In this document: positions 39,801-49,958 of the stretch, piece by piece
Position numbering within the stretch: position 1 is the stretch's first letter
Layout of the letters: each line of letters opens with the position of its first letter
Source: Enterobacteriaceae bacterium
GTDB lineage: Bacteria > Pseudomonadota > Gammaproteobacteria > Enterobacterales > Enterobacteriaceae
NCBI GenBank assembly: GCA_031261005.1
Contig: JAISKF010000025.1
Coordinates: 62,001-126,000, forward strand
Reading direction: 5' to 3'
DNA: 64,000 nucleotides
Notes under the pieces: generated by a model
What the model was told of the DNA's origin: nothing
The model's input: the letters and a program-made list of their open reading frames with translations, nothing else
Databases searched by the model: none
Translations under genes and position numbers: made by a program

Positions 39801-41336
39801 GTTTTTTGGATTGCGTCTTGAGAATAAATAACCACTAACCGCAAGCAGCAATGTTATCACCCAAAGCGGTAATGATCCCCAACGAGCATAAGGTGTAACG
39901 CCTGTTGTCGGTGCAACTTTCACATCGAGTACCTGACGGGTAAATTGCGGAATGTCTGCGATAATTTCACCGTTTGCATCAATTGCGGCGGTAATGCCGT
40001 TGTTGGTGCTACGCAGCATCGGGCGACCCAGTTCTAACGCTCTCATGCGCGCCATTTGCAAGTGTTGCCACGGACCGATAGAGTCACCAAACCAGGCATC
40101 ATTAGAGATAGTTAATAGGAAATCAGTCTCCGGCGTGAAATTATCTCGCACTTGCTGACCAAGAATCACTTCATAGCAGATCACACTGGTAATGTTGTAG
40201 CCAGCGGCTTCAATCGGCGATTGTTGATATTCTCCCTCACTCATCGAGGACATCGGCAAATCAAAGAATGTTGCAATCGGGCGCAGAATGGATTCAAACG
40301 GTACATATTCACCGAAAATTACCAGATGATGTTTATTGTATCGATTCGTTCCGTTGTAGTGATAAGGCTGTTGATTATCACCTAATACGATCAATGAGTT
40401 GTAGTAATCAGCGCGCTGCGCGGTTGCGCGATAGTCAATAATTCCGGTGATCAACGTGCTGTTATTCTCGCGGAAATTGCGATCCAGCATGTTTAAGAAT
40501 GACGCTTGTCGAGTTTCAATGTCAGGAATTGCGGCTTCCGGCCAAATAATAAGGCGAGAGCGACCAATATAAGGTCGGGATTCGTTAACGTAGGCTTCGA
40601 GCGTTGGTAATAGCTGGTTTGGATTCCATTTTAGCGATTGAGCAATATTGCCTTGAACTAAAGCAATATCTGCCGTGCGATCTGGTTGCTCTGTGAACCA
40701 ATGTAGCTGTTTTAGCGGATAGGCAAGCAGCACGCAGAGAATAGCGATTATCGCAGGCAATATTTTGCGTTGACAGCAGGCAAAGACGAGTAGCCCGCTG
40801 ATCGCCATCATCAACATGGTAATGGCATCAACGCCCAATATCGGGGCGATACCTTTTAGCGGTCCGTCGATTTGACTATAGCCGAATTGAATCCACGGAA
40901 AGCCGGTGAATACCCAACCGCGTAAAAATTCGGTGATTTGCCAAAGTGCAGGTGCAGCAAAAACTAAGCGCCAGAACGTCGTTTTTGCCCAGAATTTCGT
41001 CAGTAACCAACTAAACAACATTGGATAAAGTGACATATAAGCTGCGAGCAATAACACCAGACCGATACTTGCAGGCAGCGGCAGATCGCCAAATTCAGAA
41101 ATACTGACGTAAACCCAATGTATGCCAGAGATAAATAGCCCCAACGCCCAGACAAAACCGATTGCCATCGCTTGTCGCGGCAGGCGATTTAAGGTCAGTG
41201 CCAGTAAACCGCACAAGGAAACCAGCGCCATTTGCCACAGATTAAATGGTGATAGGGAAAGTGTACCGCAAGCACCTAAAATTAACGCCAGCGGCAGGCG
41301 AGTCCGCTGGCGATCCAGAATGTGGGCTAAAGCCAT
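39798..41336 (-). CDS. lnt: Apolipoprotein N-acyltransferase
   Basis: 512 residues, as in E. coli. Eight or so N-terminal helices are followed by a periplasmic nitrilase-like domain. The catalytic triad is visible: Glu in IWPEAAIPD, the Lys region after NRYNKHHLV with FGEYVPFE, and Cys in [10 protein letters not shown]. Adds the third acyl chain to lipoproteins such as LpoB, RlpA and LptE in this window. 7 nt after corC. Confidence 0.96.
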   Translation of the reverse strand: MALAHILDRQRTRLPLALILGACGTLSLSPFNLWQMALVSLCGLLALTLNRLPRQAMAIGFVWALGLFISGIHWVYVSISEFGDLPLPASIGLVLLLAAYMSLYPMLFSWLLTKFWAKTTFWRLVFAAPALWQITEFLRGWVFTGFPWIQFGYSQIDGPLKGIAPILGVDAITMLMMAISGLLVFACCQRKILPAIIAILCVLLAYPLKQLHWFTEQPDRTADIALVQGNIAQSLKWNPNQLLPTLEAYVNESRPYIGRSRLIIWPEAAIPDIETRQASFLNMLDRNFRENNSTLITGIIDYRATAQRADYYNSLIVLGDNQQPYHYNGTNRYNKHHLVIFGEYVPFESILRPIATFFDLPMSSMSEGEYQQSPIEAAGYNITSVICYEVILGQQVRDNFTPETDFLLTISNDAWFGDSIGPWQHLQMARMRALELGRPMLRSTNNGITAAIDANGEIIADIPQFTRQVLDVKVAPTTGVTPYARWGSLPLWVITLLLAVSGYLFSRRNPKN

Positions 41337-41343
41337 GTGTTAT

Positions 41344-42222
41344 TTAATCTTCCAGATTGGGTTGAGGAGATTCGTTAGGAATTGTCACGTGTACCTGAAT
41401 AATGCGCCGACTGTCAGCCATCGCTACTTTAAACTGGTAGCCCTCAATAGTGATGATCTCACCGCGTGACGGTAAGTGACCAAAGGCTTGCATGATTAAG
41501 CCGCCAATAGTATCGACTTCATCATCACTGAAATGAGTTGAGAACATTTCATTAAATTCTTCGATCGGTGTTAATGCGCGCACGGTAAACGTATGACGGC
41601 TGAGTTGGCGAACATCACGATCTTCAATGTCGTCATACTCATCTTCAATTTCACCGACGATAAGTTCGAGAATATCTTCAATCGTGACCAAACCAGAAAC
41701 ACCGCCGAATTCATCAATAACAATCGCCATGTGATAGCGCTGAGATCGGAACTCTTTCAGCATTCGGTCTACACGCTTACTCTCCGGCACAACAACCGCA
41801 GGGCGCAGCACTTTATCAATACTGAACGGCTGAGTGTCTTTACTCATAAATGGCAATAAATCTTTTGCCATCAAAATACCTTCAATATGATCTTTATCTT
41901 CGCTGATCACCGGAAAACGGGAGTGAGCAGAATCGATAATTACGTCCAGACACTCTTCCAGCGGTTGATTCCGTTTCAGGGTAATCATTTGGGAGCGCGG
42001 TATCATGATGTCACGCACGCGCTGTTCGGCGATGTCCATGACGCCTTCCAGCATGTCGCGGGTATCAGGATCAATCAGATCGTTTTGTTCTGAATCTCGA
42101 ATAAGCTCAACTAAATCACCGCGATTTTTCGGTTCGCCGTGAAAAAATTGACCTAGAATGAGGGAAAAGAAGCCCTTTTTAGGACTGGGGCTGTCGTTGT
42201 TTTGTGGATGATCGTCGCTCAT
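41344..42222 (-). CDS. ybeX: CorC/YbeX, CBS-domain protein
   Basis: 292 residues, as in E. coli. Two CBS domains (about 70-190) with [10 protein letters not shown] and [24 protein letters not shown], then a CorC/HlyC transporter-associated domain ending near [14 protein letters not shown]. Cytoplasmic; linked to magnesium/cobalt efflux and to ribosome function. Next to ybeY and ybeZ. Confidence 0.94.
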   Translation of the reverse strand: MSDDHPQNNDSPSPKKGFFSLILGQFFHGEPKNRGDLVELIRDSEQNDLIDPDTRDMLEGVMDIAEQRVRDIMIPRSQMITLKRNQPLEECLDVIIDSAHSRFPVISEDKDHIEGILMAKDLLPFMSKDTQPFSIDKVLRPAVVVPESKRVDRMLKEFRSQRYHMAIVIDEFGGVSGLVTIEDILELIVGEIEDEYDDIEDRDVRQLSRHTFTVRALTPIEEFNEMFSTHFSDDEVDTIGGLIMQAFGHLPSRGEIITIEGYQFKVAMADSRRIIQVHVTIPNESPQPNLED

Positions 42223-42253
42223 GCGTTCTTTATTAGTGTTTTTTGTTGGATTA

Positions 42254-42727
42254 TTAGTTAGCGTCTTTTTCTGAAGCGTAAGGGTCAGGATAGCCTAACT
42301 CTTGCATAATTTCAGTTTCTAAAGACTCCATTTCTTCTGCTTCATCATCTTCGATGTGATCATACCCTAACAGATGGAGGCTGCCGTGAACAACCATGTG
42401 TGCCCAATGTGAGAGTAAAATCTTATTTTGATCGGCGGCTTCGGTTTCTACCACTTGGCGGCAAATGACCAAATCACCTAACAGCGGCATTTCCATACCT
42501 GGCGGTGCTTCAAAAGGGAATGACAGCACATTAGTTGGTTTATCCATGCCGCGATAAGTGTAATTAAGCTCGTGGCTTTCGGCGGTATCCACCAAGCGCA
42601 CGGTGACTTCCGCTTCCGTCTGAAAAGGCAGTATCGCTGCATCGAGCCAGCGTTGTACGTCCGCTTCATTGGGAAGATTGGTTGTATCTTCGGTGGCTAT
42701 TTGTAAATCCAGAATGACGTGGTTCAT
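42254..42727 (-). CDS. ybeY: Endoribonuclease YbeY
   Basis: 157 residues. The metal-binding signature [11 protein letters not shown] (three His) near 116-126 defines the family; TNVLSFPFE is the other conserved segment. Works in 16S rRNA 3'-end maturation and 70S quality control. 12 nt after ybeZ. Confidence 0.96.
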   Translation of the reverse strand: MNHVILDLQIATEDTTNLPNEADVQRWLDAAILPFQTEAEVTVRLVDTAESHELNYTYRGMDKPTNVLSFPFEAPPGMEMPLLGDLVICRQVVETEAADQNKILLSHWAHMVVHGSLHLLGYDHIEDDEAEEMESLETEIMQELGYPDPYASEKDAN

Positions 42728-42739
42728 GACAACCTTTAA

Positions 42740-43795
42740 TTAATGTGTATCCGATTCAGCGCCTTGCTGATATTCGTGTCTACGCTGCTGTGCCAGCGCA
42801 TCTTTTCGTTTTTGCTCTTCCGCTTCCCACTCTTCATAAGCGGTAACAATACGCGCGACTACAGGGTGGCGGACAACATCTTCGCTGTGGAAGAAGTTAA
42901 AACTGATTTCATCGACGTTAGATAATACCTCAATCGCATGACGTAAGCCTGATTTTTGATTGCGCGGCAGGTCAATTTGGGTGACATCGCCGGTAATAAC
43001 AGCTTTAGAATTAAAGCCGATTCGTGTCAGGAACATCTTCATTTGCTCGATAGAAGTATTCTGGCTTTCATCAAGAATAATAAAAGCGTCATTGAGTGTG
43101 CGTCCGCGCATATAAGCCAGCGGTGCGACTTCAATGACATTACGCTCCATCAGCTTTTCTACTCGCTCAAAGCCAAGCATCTCAAATAACGCGTCATATA
43201 AAGGGCGTAAATAAGGATCAACTTTCTGGCTTAAATCGCCGGGTAAGAAACCGAGTTTTTCACCGGCTTCAACCGCAGGGCGAGTCAATAGAATGCGTCT
43301 GATTTCTTGACGTTCCAGCGCATCAACCGCAGCAGCAACCGCAAGATAAGTCTTGCCTGTACCGGCAGGACCGACACCAAAAGTGATGTCATGGTCGAGA
43401 ATATTGGCTATATATTGTGCCTGATTCGGTGTGCGAGGTTTTATCATGCCGCGCTTAGTTTTGATCACGACCGCTTTGCCGTAGTCGGGTACTGATTCTG
43501 CGATTTGTTCTAATACACCAGATTCTTTAATCGCCAGATGAATTTGATCCGGCGCTATATCGGGAATAATGCCGCGTATTGGCGCAGTATCGACATATAA
43601 GTTAAGCATGATCTCTTTTGCCGCACTAACGCAGGAGGCTTTTCCCACGAGCGTAAATTTGTTATCGCGGCGGTTAATTTCAATACCAAGACGTTTTTCC
43701 AGTTGCTTGATGTTGTCATCAAAAGGACCGCACAGACTTTTCAAACGTTCATTGTCTGCGGGGGTAAGGGAAACTTCCAAAGAGTCAATCTTCAA
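42740..43795 (-). CDS. ybeZ: PhoH-like ATPase YbeZ
   Basis: 351 residues (E. coli 346). Walker A GPAGTGKTYLA (about 141-151), Walker B AFIILDESQN, and the sensor VITGDVTQIDLP. A KH-like N-terminal part (about 1-70) suggests RNA binding. It works with YbeY. First gene of the ybeZYX-lnt operon. Confidence 0.95.
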   Translation of the reverse strand: MKIDSLEVSLTPADNERLKSLCGPFDDNIKQLEKRLGIEINRRDNKFTLVGKASCVSAAKEIMLNLYVDTAPIRGIIPDIAPDQIHLAIKESGVLEQIAESVPDYGKAVVIKTKRGMIKPRTPNQAQYIANILDHDITFGVGPAGTGKTYLAVAAAVDALERQEIRRILLTRPAVEAGEKLGFLPGDLSQKVDPYLRPLYDALFEMLGFERVEKLMERNVIEVAPLAYMRGRTLNDAFIILDESQNTSIEQMKMFLTRIGFNSKAVITGDVTQIDLPRNQKSGLRHAIEVLSNVDEISFNFFHSEDVVRHPVVARIVTAYEEWEAEEQKRKDALAQQRRHEYQQGAESDTH

Positions 43796-43931
43796 GTCAA
43801 ACCTCTTAATGCGTGAAATCAGGATTCTCGATAGTTAATGGCATTATTCATGGCGATAGGGAAATTGGCAACAGTTGATGATTGGAATCAGGATTATTAC
43901 AGGGGGATCAGAATATCCACAAATAAAACCA

Positions 43932-43958
43932 AAAAGGTCGCAGTAAGTGCGACCTTTT
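43932..43958 (-). terminator. Terminator after miaB
   Basis: AAAAGGTCGCA / TGCGACCTTTT with a 5-nt loop, just past the miaB stop at 43981. Confidence 0.85.
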
Positions 43959-43980
43959 GAATGCTAAAAGATAATAAATA

Positions 43981-45405
43981 TCAGGGTTGGTAATGACCTA
44001 CACCTAAATCATCTTCTTTGCGCGTTCTGGCGATAACAGCTTCAGGTGATTCCTGAACCCGGAGATTCATTTGATCTTCGGTTCTTACCAGTTTGCCGCG
44101 CAATGAGTTTGGATAAACATCGACAATTTCTACGTCAACGAATTTGCCAATCATATCTGGCGTGCCTTCAAAATTAACGACACGATTATTTTCTGTGCGT
44201 CCCGATAATTCCATCACACTTTTACGTGAAGTTCCCTCCACCAGAATACGTTGAACAGAGCCTTGCATGCGGCGGCTGTATTGCATTGCTTGCTGGTTAA
44301 TGCGTTCTTGCAGGATATACAACCGCTGTTTTTTCTCCTCTTCTGGCACATCATCTACCATATCAGCGGCAGGCGTACCGGGACGGGCTGAGAAGATAAA
44401 ACTGTAACTCATATCGAAATCAACATCGGCGATCAGCTTCATCGTTTGCTCGAAGTCTTGCTGCGTTTCACCGGGGAAACCAACGATAAAATCTGAACTG
44501 ATTTGAATATCAGGGCGAGCTGCGCGTAATTTACGGATAATGGATTTGTATTCCAGCGCAGTATGAGTACGACTCATTAAGTTCAGAATACGGTCAGAGC
44601 CGCTTTGTACCGGCAGATGTAAGAAACTGACCAGTTCAGGTGTATCTTGATAAACTTCGATAATATCGTCAGTAAATTCAATCGGGTGACTGGTAGTAAA
44701 GCGAAGACGATCAATGCCATCAATACTGGCAACCAAACGCAGTAATTCAGCAAAAGTGCAGATGCCGCCATCAAATGAAGGACCGCGATAGGCATTCACA
44801 TTTTGCCCTAATAAATTGACTTCGCGTACACCTTGAGCGGCAAGTTGAGCAATCTCGAAGAGTACATCGTCGCTAGGTCGGCTGACTTCTTCACCGCGTG
44901 TATAAGGCACAACGCAGTAAGTACAATATTTATTGCAGCCCTCCATAATGGAAACGAAAGCGGTAGGTCCTTCGGCTTTTGGTTCTGGTAAGCGATCGAA
45001 TTTTTCGATTTCAGGGAAACTAACATCAACTACCGGACTGCGAGTACCGCTGGCTTGATTAATCATTTCCGGTAATCGATGTAAGGTTTGCGGTCCGAAA
45101 ATTACATCAACAAACGGTGCGCGCTGGCGGATATGATCACCTTCTTGTGAGGCAACGCAACCGCCAACACCGATGATAATATCAGGTCGGGTGTCTTTGA
45201 ATGTTTTCCAGCGACCGAGCTGGTGGAACACTTTTTCTTGCGCTTTTTCACGAATTGAACAAGTATTCAACAACAAAATATCCGCTTCTTCGGCATCTTC
45301 TGTTAGCTGAAAGCCATGAGTGCTTTGCAGTAAATCTGCCATTTTAGATGAATCATATTCATTCATCTGGCAGCCCCAAGTTTTTATATATAATTTCTTG
45401 CTCAT
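43981..45405 (-). CDS. miaB: tRNA-2-methylthio-N6-dimethylallyladenosine synthase
   Basis: 474 residues, as in E. coli. N-terminal methylthiotransferase domain with cysteines in [20 protein letters not shown] and GGCVASQ; radical SAM motif CNKYCTYC; C-terminal TRAM domain ([18 protein letters not shown]). Modifies A37 of tRNAs reading U-starting codons, including tRNA-Leu. Confidence 0.97.
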   Translation of the reverse strand: MSKKLYIKTWGCQMNEYDSSKMADLLQSTHGFQLTEDAEEADILLLNTCSIREKAQEKVFHQLGRWKTFKDTRPDIIIGVGGCVASQEGDHIRQRAPFVDVIFGPQTLHRLPEMINQASGTRSPVVDVSFPEIEKFDRLPEPKAEGPTAFVSIMEGCNKYCTYCVVPYTRGEEVSRPSDDVLFEIAQLAAQGVREVNLLGQNVNAYRGPSFDGGICTFAELLRLVASIDGIDRLRFTTSHPIEFTDDIIEVYQDTPELVSFLHLPVQSGSDRILNLMSRTHTALEYKSIIRKLRAARPDIQISSDFIVGFPGETQQDFEQTMKLIADVDFDMSYSFIFSARPGTPAADMVDDVPEEEKKQRLYILQERINQQAMQYSRRMQGSVQRILVEGTSRKSVMELSGRTENNRVVNFEGTPDMIGKFVDVEIVDVYPNSLRGKLVRTEDQMNLRVQESPEAVIARTRKEDDLGVGHYQP

Positions 45406-45563
45406 TGATTCGTTACTCAGTGCAGGTTAGACCTTATGCAGGGCGCGTATTGTAATGGTTTGTGGGCGTCATGACTAGTGATCGGGCATCTTCCGCGCTG
45501 AAGGAATGATAAAAATCCGTTACAATCAGCATGAAACAGATTTAAGTATCTTGTGGTAACAAT

Positions 45564-46754
45564 ATGAAAAATAGAATAAAAGAGTATGACGCAATTGTTG
45601 TTGGCGGCGGTATGGTTGGTGCGGCGGCTGCATTGGGCTTAGCACAAGCCGGTTGGAATGTCGCGCTAATTGAACATGAGCCGCCAGCGCCGTTTATTCC
45701 TCAAAGTTCGCCAGATGCCCGTATTTCCGCCATTGGCTGTACTTCCGTCAATTTGCTGCGCCGCTTAGGGGCTTGGGATACCATCGCCGAAATGCGCGTA
45801 ACGCCTTACCGCAAGTTGGAAACGTGGGAGTGGAATGAGTCCAAAGTGGTATTCGATGCAGCATCACTCTCTTTGCCTGAGCTGGGTTTTATGGTCGAGA
45901 ATCGCCTGCTGCAATTAGGGCTATGGCAACAATTGCAGCAATATCCATCACTGACATTACATTGCCCTGCACAGTTAATTTCAATGGAAAAGTCAGTCCA
46001 GGATTCAGCGCAATGGACGTTGCAGTTGGATAATGGTGAATACTTACGTTCTGCATTAATTATTGGTGCCGACGGCGCGAACTCAGCGGTCAGGAAACTT
46101 GCCGGTATCGGTGTAACTGGCTGGCAATATCGCCAGTCATGTATGTTGATTACGGTGGAAACTAATCAGCCTCAGCAGGATACGACCTGGCAGCAGTTTT
46201 ATCCATCAGGTCCGCGTGCTTTTCTTCCTTTGTATGATTGCTATGCTTCACTGGTTTGGTATGACTCGCCAGCACGTATTCGTCAGCTTCAATCACTCTC
46301 AATGCAGGCATTGCAAAAAGAGGTGATGCAATCATTTCCTGAACGATTAGGTGAAATAAACGTGGTTTCGGCGGCGTCATTTCCGCTTATTCGCCGACAT
46401 GCTCAATGTTATTTTAAGTCAGGTGCAGTGTTGATTGGTGACGCAGCTCATACCATTAATCCTTTGGCGGGGCAGGGCGTGAATCTAGGCTATCGTGATG
46501 TTGATACTTTGCTGCATGTTTTAATTGAGGCGCGTAAGAAAAATGAGCGTTATGCCAGTGATGAAGTATTAAGCCGTTATCAGCGCCGCCGTTATCCTGA
46601 TAATTTATTAATGCAGGCGGGAATGGATCTCTTTTATAAAGCCTTTAGTAATCAGCTTCCGCCTTTGCGTTTGTTACGGAATTTGACGCTGATGGCGGCG
46701 GAGCGCTCAGGAAAGCTAAAAGAGTGGGCATTAAAATACGCATTAGGATTGTGA
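45564..46754 (+). CDS. ubiF: 3-demethoxyubiquinol 3-hydroxylase
   Basis: 396 residues. FAD-dependent aromatic hydroxylase in late ubiquinone synthesis. FAD motif VVGGGMVGAAAALGLAQAG, the DG motif GADGANSAVR, and GDAAHTINPLAGQGVNLG. It diverges from miaB and sits beside the tRNA cluster as in E. coli. The start region has GTGG upstream of the ATG. Confidence 0.94.
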   Translation: MKNRIKEYDAIVVGGGMVGAAAALGLAQAGWNVALIEHEPPAPFIPQSSPDARISAIGCTSVNLLRRLGAWDTIAEMRVTPYRKLETWEWNESKVVFDAASLSLPELGFMVENRLLQLGLWQQLQQYPSLTLHCPAQLISMEKSVQDSAQWTLQLDNGEYLRSALIIGADGANSAVRKLAGIGVTGWQYRQSCMLITVETNQPQQDTTWQQFYPSGPRAFLPLYDCYASLVWYDSPARIRQLQSLSMQALQKEVMQSFPERLGEINVVSAASFPLIRRHAQCYFKSGAVLIGDAAHTINPLAGQGVNLGYRDVDTLLHVLIEARKKNERYASDEVLSRYQRRRYPDNLLMQAGMDLFYKAFSNQLPPLRLLRNLTLMAAERSGKLKEWALKYALGL

Positions 46755-46784
46755 TAATGCGATGAATTAGCAGAAAAAAGACAT

Positions 46785-46814
46785 AAAAAAAAACTCGCCA
46801 ATGCGAGTTTTTTT
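46785..46814. terminator. Bidirectional terminator between ubiF and tRNA cluster
   Basis: AAAAAAACTCGC, loop CAAT, GCGAGTTTTTTT; serves ubiF (plus) and the tRNA genes (minus). Confidence 0.9.
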
Positions 46815-46856
46815 ATGTCCGGTCAGCCATTTTGCGGAAAATCTCTTAAAGAGAAA

Positions 46857-46930
46857 TGGCTGGGGTACCAGGATTCGAACCTGGGATGACGGAATCAGAA
46901 TCCGTAGCCTTACCGCTTGGCGATACCCCA
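46857..46930 (-). tRNA. tRNA-Gln (anticodon CUG)
   Basis: 74 nt with an encoded CCA. Mature sequence begins TGGGGTATCGCCAAGCGG; anticodon CTG (complement at 46895-46897). Matches E. coli glnV/X. Last gene of the Met-Leu-Gln cluster. Confidence 0.95.
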
Positions 46931-46961
46931 CCAGAATAATTTCAATTTTGTTGCAGGAAAA

Positions 46962-47046
46962 TGGTGCGGAAGGCGAGACTTGAACTCGCACACCTTGCGG
47001 CGCCAGAACCTAAATCTGGTGCGTCTACCAATTTCGCCACTTCCGC
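46962..47046 (-). tRNA. tRNA-Leu (anticodon UAG), copy 1
   Basis: 85 nt with encoded CCA and a long variable arm. Begins GCGGAAGTGGCGAAATTGG; anticodon TAG. The acceptor stem pairs GCGGAAG with CTTCCGC; copy 2 has GCGGGAG with CTCCCGC. Confidence 0.95.
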
Positions 47047-47049
47047 GAA

Positions 47050-47126
47050 TGGTGGCTACGACGGGATTTGAACCTGTGACCCCATCATTATGAGTGATGT
47101 GCTCTAACCAGCTGAGCTACGTAGCC
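47050..47126 (-). tRNA. tRNA-Met (elongator, CAU), copy 1
   Basis: 77 nt with encoded CCA; begins GGCTACGTAGCTCAGCTGG; anticodon CAT. First gene of the downstream cluster, 3 nt from tRNA-Leu. Confidence 0.95.
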
Positions 47127-47163
47127 AAATCCGTGCTTAACCTACAACGAAGTTGAGGCGTGC

Positions 47164-47192
47164 ATTATGCGTATCTGTCCCCTGTTCGTCAA
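47164..47192 (-). promoter_or_regulatory. Promoter of the Met-Leu-Gln(CUG) tRNA cluster
   Basis: Minus strand TTGACG (47192-47187), 17-nt spacer, CATAAT (47169-47164), then a GC-rich discriminator GCACGCC, typical of stringently controlled stable-RNA promoters. Confidence 0.8.
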
Positions 47193-47401
47193 TACTTTAA
47201 TCTGCTTCAACCCGGTAAAATCGTTAAATTTTTTTATTATCACAAGGTTGTGATGAACTTTTAAACAGATTGTATATTCAGAAAACAATAGGGCAGCACA
47301 ACGCTGATATAAGCAAAAAATAATAAGTATAAAAACTGAGATTGAGATGGATAACCGGAGTTAATAATCAAGGGGAAACAGAAGAAAATTAGAGGAGGAA
47401 A

Positions 47402-47476
47402 TGGCTGGGATACCAGGATTCGAACCTGGGAATGACGGGATCAAAACCCGTTGCCTTACCGCTTGGCGATATCCCA
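47402..47476 (-). tRNA. tRNA-Gln (anticodon UUG), copy 1
   Basis: 75 nt with encoded CCA; begins TGGGATATCGCCAAGCGG, anticodon TTG. Acceptor differs from copy 2 by a paired change (TGGGATA/TATCCCA against TGGGGTA/TACCCCA). Confidence 0.95.
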
Positions 47477-47528
47477 ATGGAAAATATTTCCGAATTGCTA
47501 CCTAAACATAAATAGCATAATAGAAAAA

Positions 47529-47603
47529 TGGCTGGGGTACCAGGATTCGAACCTGGGGATGACGGGATCAAAACCCGTTGCCTTACCGCTTGGCGATACC
47601 CCA
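47529..47603 (-). tRNA. tRNA-Gln (anticodon UUG), copy 2
   Basis: 75 nt with encoded CCA; begins TGGGGTATCGCCAAGCGG, anticodon TTG. Confidence 0.95.
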
Positions 47604-47628
47604 ACTAAGCATTGTCATTGAAAGAAAA

Positions 47629-47713
47629 TGGTGCGGGAGGCGAGACTTGAACTCGCACACCTTGCGGCGCCAGAACCTAAATCTGGTGCGTCTACCAATT
47701 TCGCCACTCCCGC
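47629..47713 (-). tRNA. tRNA-Leu (anticodon UAG), copy 2
   Basis: 85 nt with encoded CCA; same as copy 1 except the compensated acceptor pair (GCGGGAG/CTCCCGC). Matches E. coli leuW. Confidence 0.95.
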
Positions 47714-47716
47714 GAA

Positions 47717-47793
47717 TGGTGGCTACGACGGGATTTGAACCTGTGACCCCATCATTATGAGTGATGTGCTCTAACCAGCTGAGCTACGTAGCC
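47717..47793 (-). tRNA. tRNA-Met (elongator, CAU), copy 2
   Basis: 77 nt with encoded CCA; identical to copy 1 as read. First gene of the Met-Leu-Gln-Gln cluster. Confidence 0.95.
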
Positions 47794-47830
47794 ATACATT
47801 TGCTTAACCTTCAACGGCGTTGCGGGGCGC

Positions 47831-47859
47831 ATTATGCGTATCTGTGTTCCTATCGTCAA
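47831..47859 (-). promoter_or_regulatory. Promoter of the Met-Leu-Gln-Gln tRNA cluster
   Basis: Minus strand TTGACG (47859-47854), 17-nt spacer, CATAAT (47836-47831), discriminator GCGCCCCGC. Shares flanking sequence with the other cluster promoter. Confidence 0.85.
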
Positions 47860-48021
47860 CAAATTTTTTCTGCGAAAAGGCTTACGTAGCTCCGATTGTC
47901 TGGCTTATAACCGATATGTTGATAAAAAAAACAGAAATAGCATAAAAAGACAATTTTGCTTGCTATTTGAATGGCTTATTTTGCGGTTGGTTTTTACATT
48001 ATTGCGCTGATAAAACATAAG

Positions 48022-48056
48022 AAAAACAGGCTATATCGTGTGGATATAACCTGTTT
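48022..48056 (-). terminator. Terminator after asnB
   Basis: AAAACAGGCTATATC / GGATATAACCTGTTTT, 20 nt past the stop; T-run follows on the minus strand. Confidence 0.85.
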
Positions 48057-48076
48057 TGACGCTTTAGCATACCAAC

Positions 48077-49744
48077 TTATTTTTTATAAGCAGATTGATG
48101 AACGCCTACAGCGCGTCCTGATGGATCGTCCATCTTTTTGAAAGATTCGTCCCATTCAATCGCTTTCGCTGAAGAGCAGGCGACTGATGGTCCGCCCGGT
48201 ACACATTCAGCAGCGCTTGGTAGCGGGAATAACTCTTCAAAAATTTCACGGTACAAATAAGCCTCTTTAGAGGTTGGTGTATTGTAAGGGAAACGGAATG
48301 CAGCATTTTCCAGTTGTTGATCGCTGATTTGTTTAGCCGCAACGTCTTTCAGGCTATCGATCCAGCTATAGCCAACTCCGTCAGAGAATTGCTCTTTCTG
48401 CCGCCATGCGACGCTGGCTGGCAAGTAAGATTCAAATCCCTCACGGATAATATATTTTTCCATTTTGCCGTTACCGCACATTTTATCTTTTGGATTAATC
48501 CGCATAGCAACATCAAGAAATTTCTTATCCAAGAATGGCACGCGGGCTTCGACGCCCCAAGCTGCCATTGCTTTATTAGCACGAGCACAATCATACATGT
48601 GCAGAGCCAGCAGTTTACGCACGGTTTCTTCATGGAATTCTTTCGCGTTTGGCGCTTTATGGAAGTAAAGATACCCGCCGAATACTTCGTCAGCACCCTC
48701 GCCAGACAGCACCATTTTTATACCCATTGCTTTGATTTTACGCGCCATTAAGTACATTGGTGTCGATGCGCGAATGGTGGTGACGTCATAAGTTTCAATG
48801 TGATAAATCACGTCACGAATCGCGTCCATACCTTCTTGTACAGTGAAGTGAATTTCATGGTGAACTGTGCCTAAATGATTCGCCACTTCTTTTGCTGCTG
48901 CCAAGTCCGGCGCGCCTTCAAGACCTACAGCAAAAGAGTGAAGTTGCGGCCACCATGCTTCACTGCGTTCATCATCTTCAATGCGGCGAGCGGCATATTT
49001 TTTGGTGATGGCAGAAATTACGGAGGAATCCAGACCGCCGGATAACAGTACGCCATACGGTACATCGGACATCAGATGGCTTTTTACCGATTCTTCTAGT
49101 GCATTACGCAGTTCATAGGCGTCGGTAATATTGTCTTTCACGTTGTCATATTCCATCCAGTCACGCAGGTAATAGCGTTGGAGTTTATGATCGGTACTCG
49201 ACATATAGCTTCCTGCGGGGAATTCTTTAATAGTCTTGCATACAGGAACCAGCGATTTCATCTCAGATGCGACATAAAAGTTACCGTGTGCGTCATGACC
49301 GGTATACATCGGAATAATCCCAAGATGATCACGACCTAACAGGTAAGTATTGTTGGTACTGTCATACAGAATAAAAGCGAACATGCCTTGCAGCTCATCA
49401 AGGAAATTAATCCCTCTCTCCTGATAAAGTGCCAGAATCACTTCGCAATCAGATTCAGTCTGAAACTCATATTTATCTTTTAACTGACGGCGCAGTTCTT
49501 GGTGGTTATAAATTTCACCATTGACAGCCAGAACATGGGTATGTGCCGCGTTATACAAAGGTTGAGCGCCATTATTGACGTCAACGATCGATAAACGTTC
49601 ATGAGCCAGTATTGCATTATCAGACGCATAGACGCCTGACCAGTCCGGTCCGCGATGGCGCATCAAGCGAGACATTTCCAGCGCTTTTTTACGCAGTTCA
49701 ATGGGATCGGATTTAATATCGAGTACACCAAATATTGAGCACAT
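48077..49744 (-). CDS. asnB: Asparagine synthetase B (glutamine-hydrolysing)
   Basis: 555 residues (E. coli 554). Cys2 (Cys1 after Met removal) begins the glutamine amidotransferase class II domain: MCSIFGVLDI, MRHRGPDWSG, NGEIYNH. The synthetase half has the PP-loop LLSGGLDSSVIS and GEGADEVFGGY. A sigma-54 motif and an NtrC-type box upstream suggest nitrogen control. Confidence 0.97.
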   Translation of the reverse strand: MCSIFGVLDIKSDPIELRKKALEMSRLMRHRGPDWSGVYASDNAILAHERLSIVDVNNGAQPLYNAAHTHVLAVNGEIYNHQELRRQLKDKYEFQTESDCEVILALYQERGINFLDELQGMFAFILYDSTNNTYLLGRDHLGIIPMYTGHDAHGNFYVASEMKSLVPVCKTIKEFPAGSYMSSTDHKLQRYYLRDWMEYDNVKDNITDAYELRNALEESVKSHLMSDVPYGVLLSGGLDSSVISAITKKYAARRIEDDERSEAWWPQLHSFAVGLEGAPDLAAAKEVANHLGTVHHEIHFTVQEGMDAIRDVIYHIETYDVTTIRASTPMYLMARKIKAMGIKMVLSGEGADEVFGGYLYFHKAPNAKEFHEETVRKLLALHMYDCARANKAMAAWGVEARVPFLDKKFLDVAMRINPKDKMCGNGKMEKYIIREGFESYLPASVAWRQKEQFSDGVGYSWIDSLKDVAAKQISDQQLENAAFRFPYNTPTSKEAYLYREIFEELFPLPSAAECVPGGPSVACSSAKAIEWDESFKKMDDPSGRAVGVHQSAYKK

Positions 49745-49808
49745 GTTATTTCCTTTGTTCTGTTGTCGTTAAATTTAAAACTTATTGATTTTATCTAAAT
49801 CTATTTAA

Positions 49809-49822
49809 GCAAGAACTACGCC
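49809..49822 (-). promoter_or_regulatory. Sigma-54 promoter motif for asnB
   Basis: Minus strand CTGGCGTAGTTCTTGCTT: GG at 49822-49821, GC at 49810-49809, exactly 10 nt between, compared with TGGCACG-N4-TTGCW (mismatch in the CAC part). Start expected near 49797, about 52 nt before the asnB ATG. Confidence 0.65.
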
Positions 49823-49904
49823 AGAATTGAGCCAGATTTTTAACCAGCCAGATGAATGGATTGTGCGGTATATCGCTCATTATTGTTAATGAGTGTAGTT
49901 GATT

Positions 49905-49921
49905 TGCACTAAATTGGTGCA
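49905..49921. promoter_or_regulatory. NtrC-type enhancer box upstream of asnB
   Basis: TGCACTAAATTGGTGCA, a perfect TGCAC-N7-GTGCA palindrome very like the NtrC sites of E. coli glnA as I recall them. It lies about 115 nt upstream of the expected sigma-54 start. Half-sites follow at 49939-49943 (GTGCA) and 49959-49962 (GCAC). Confidence 0.7.
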
Positions 49922-49958
49922 ATGAGATGTTTATTTTAGTGCAATGATTCAAGATGAA

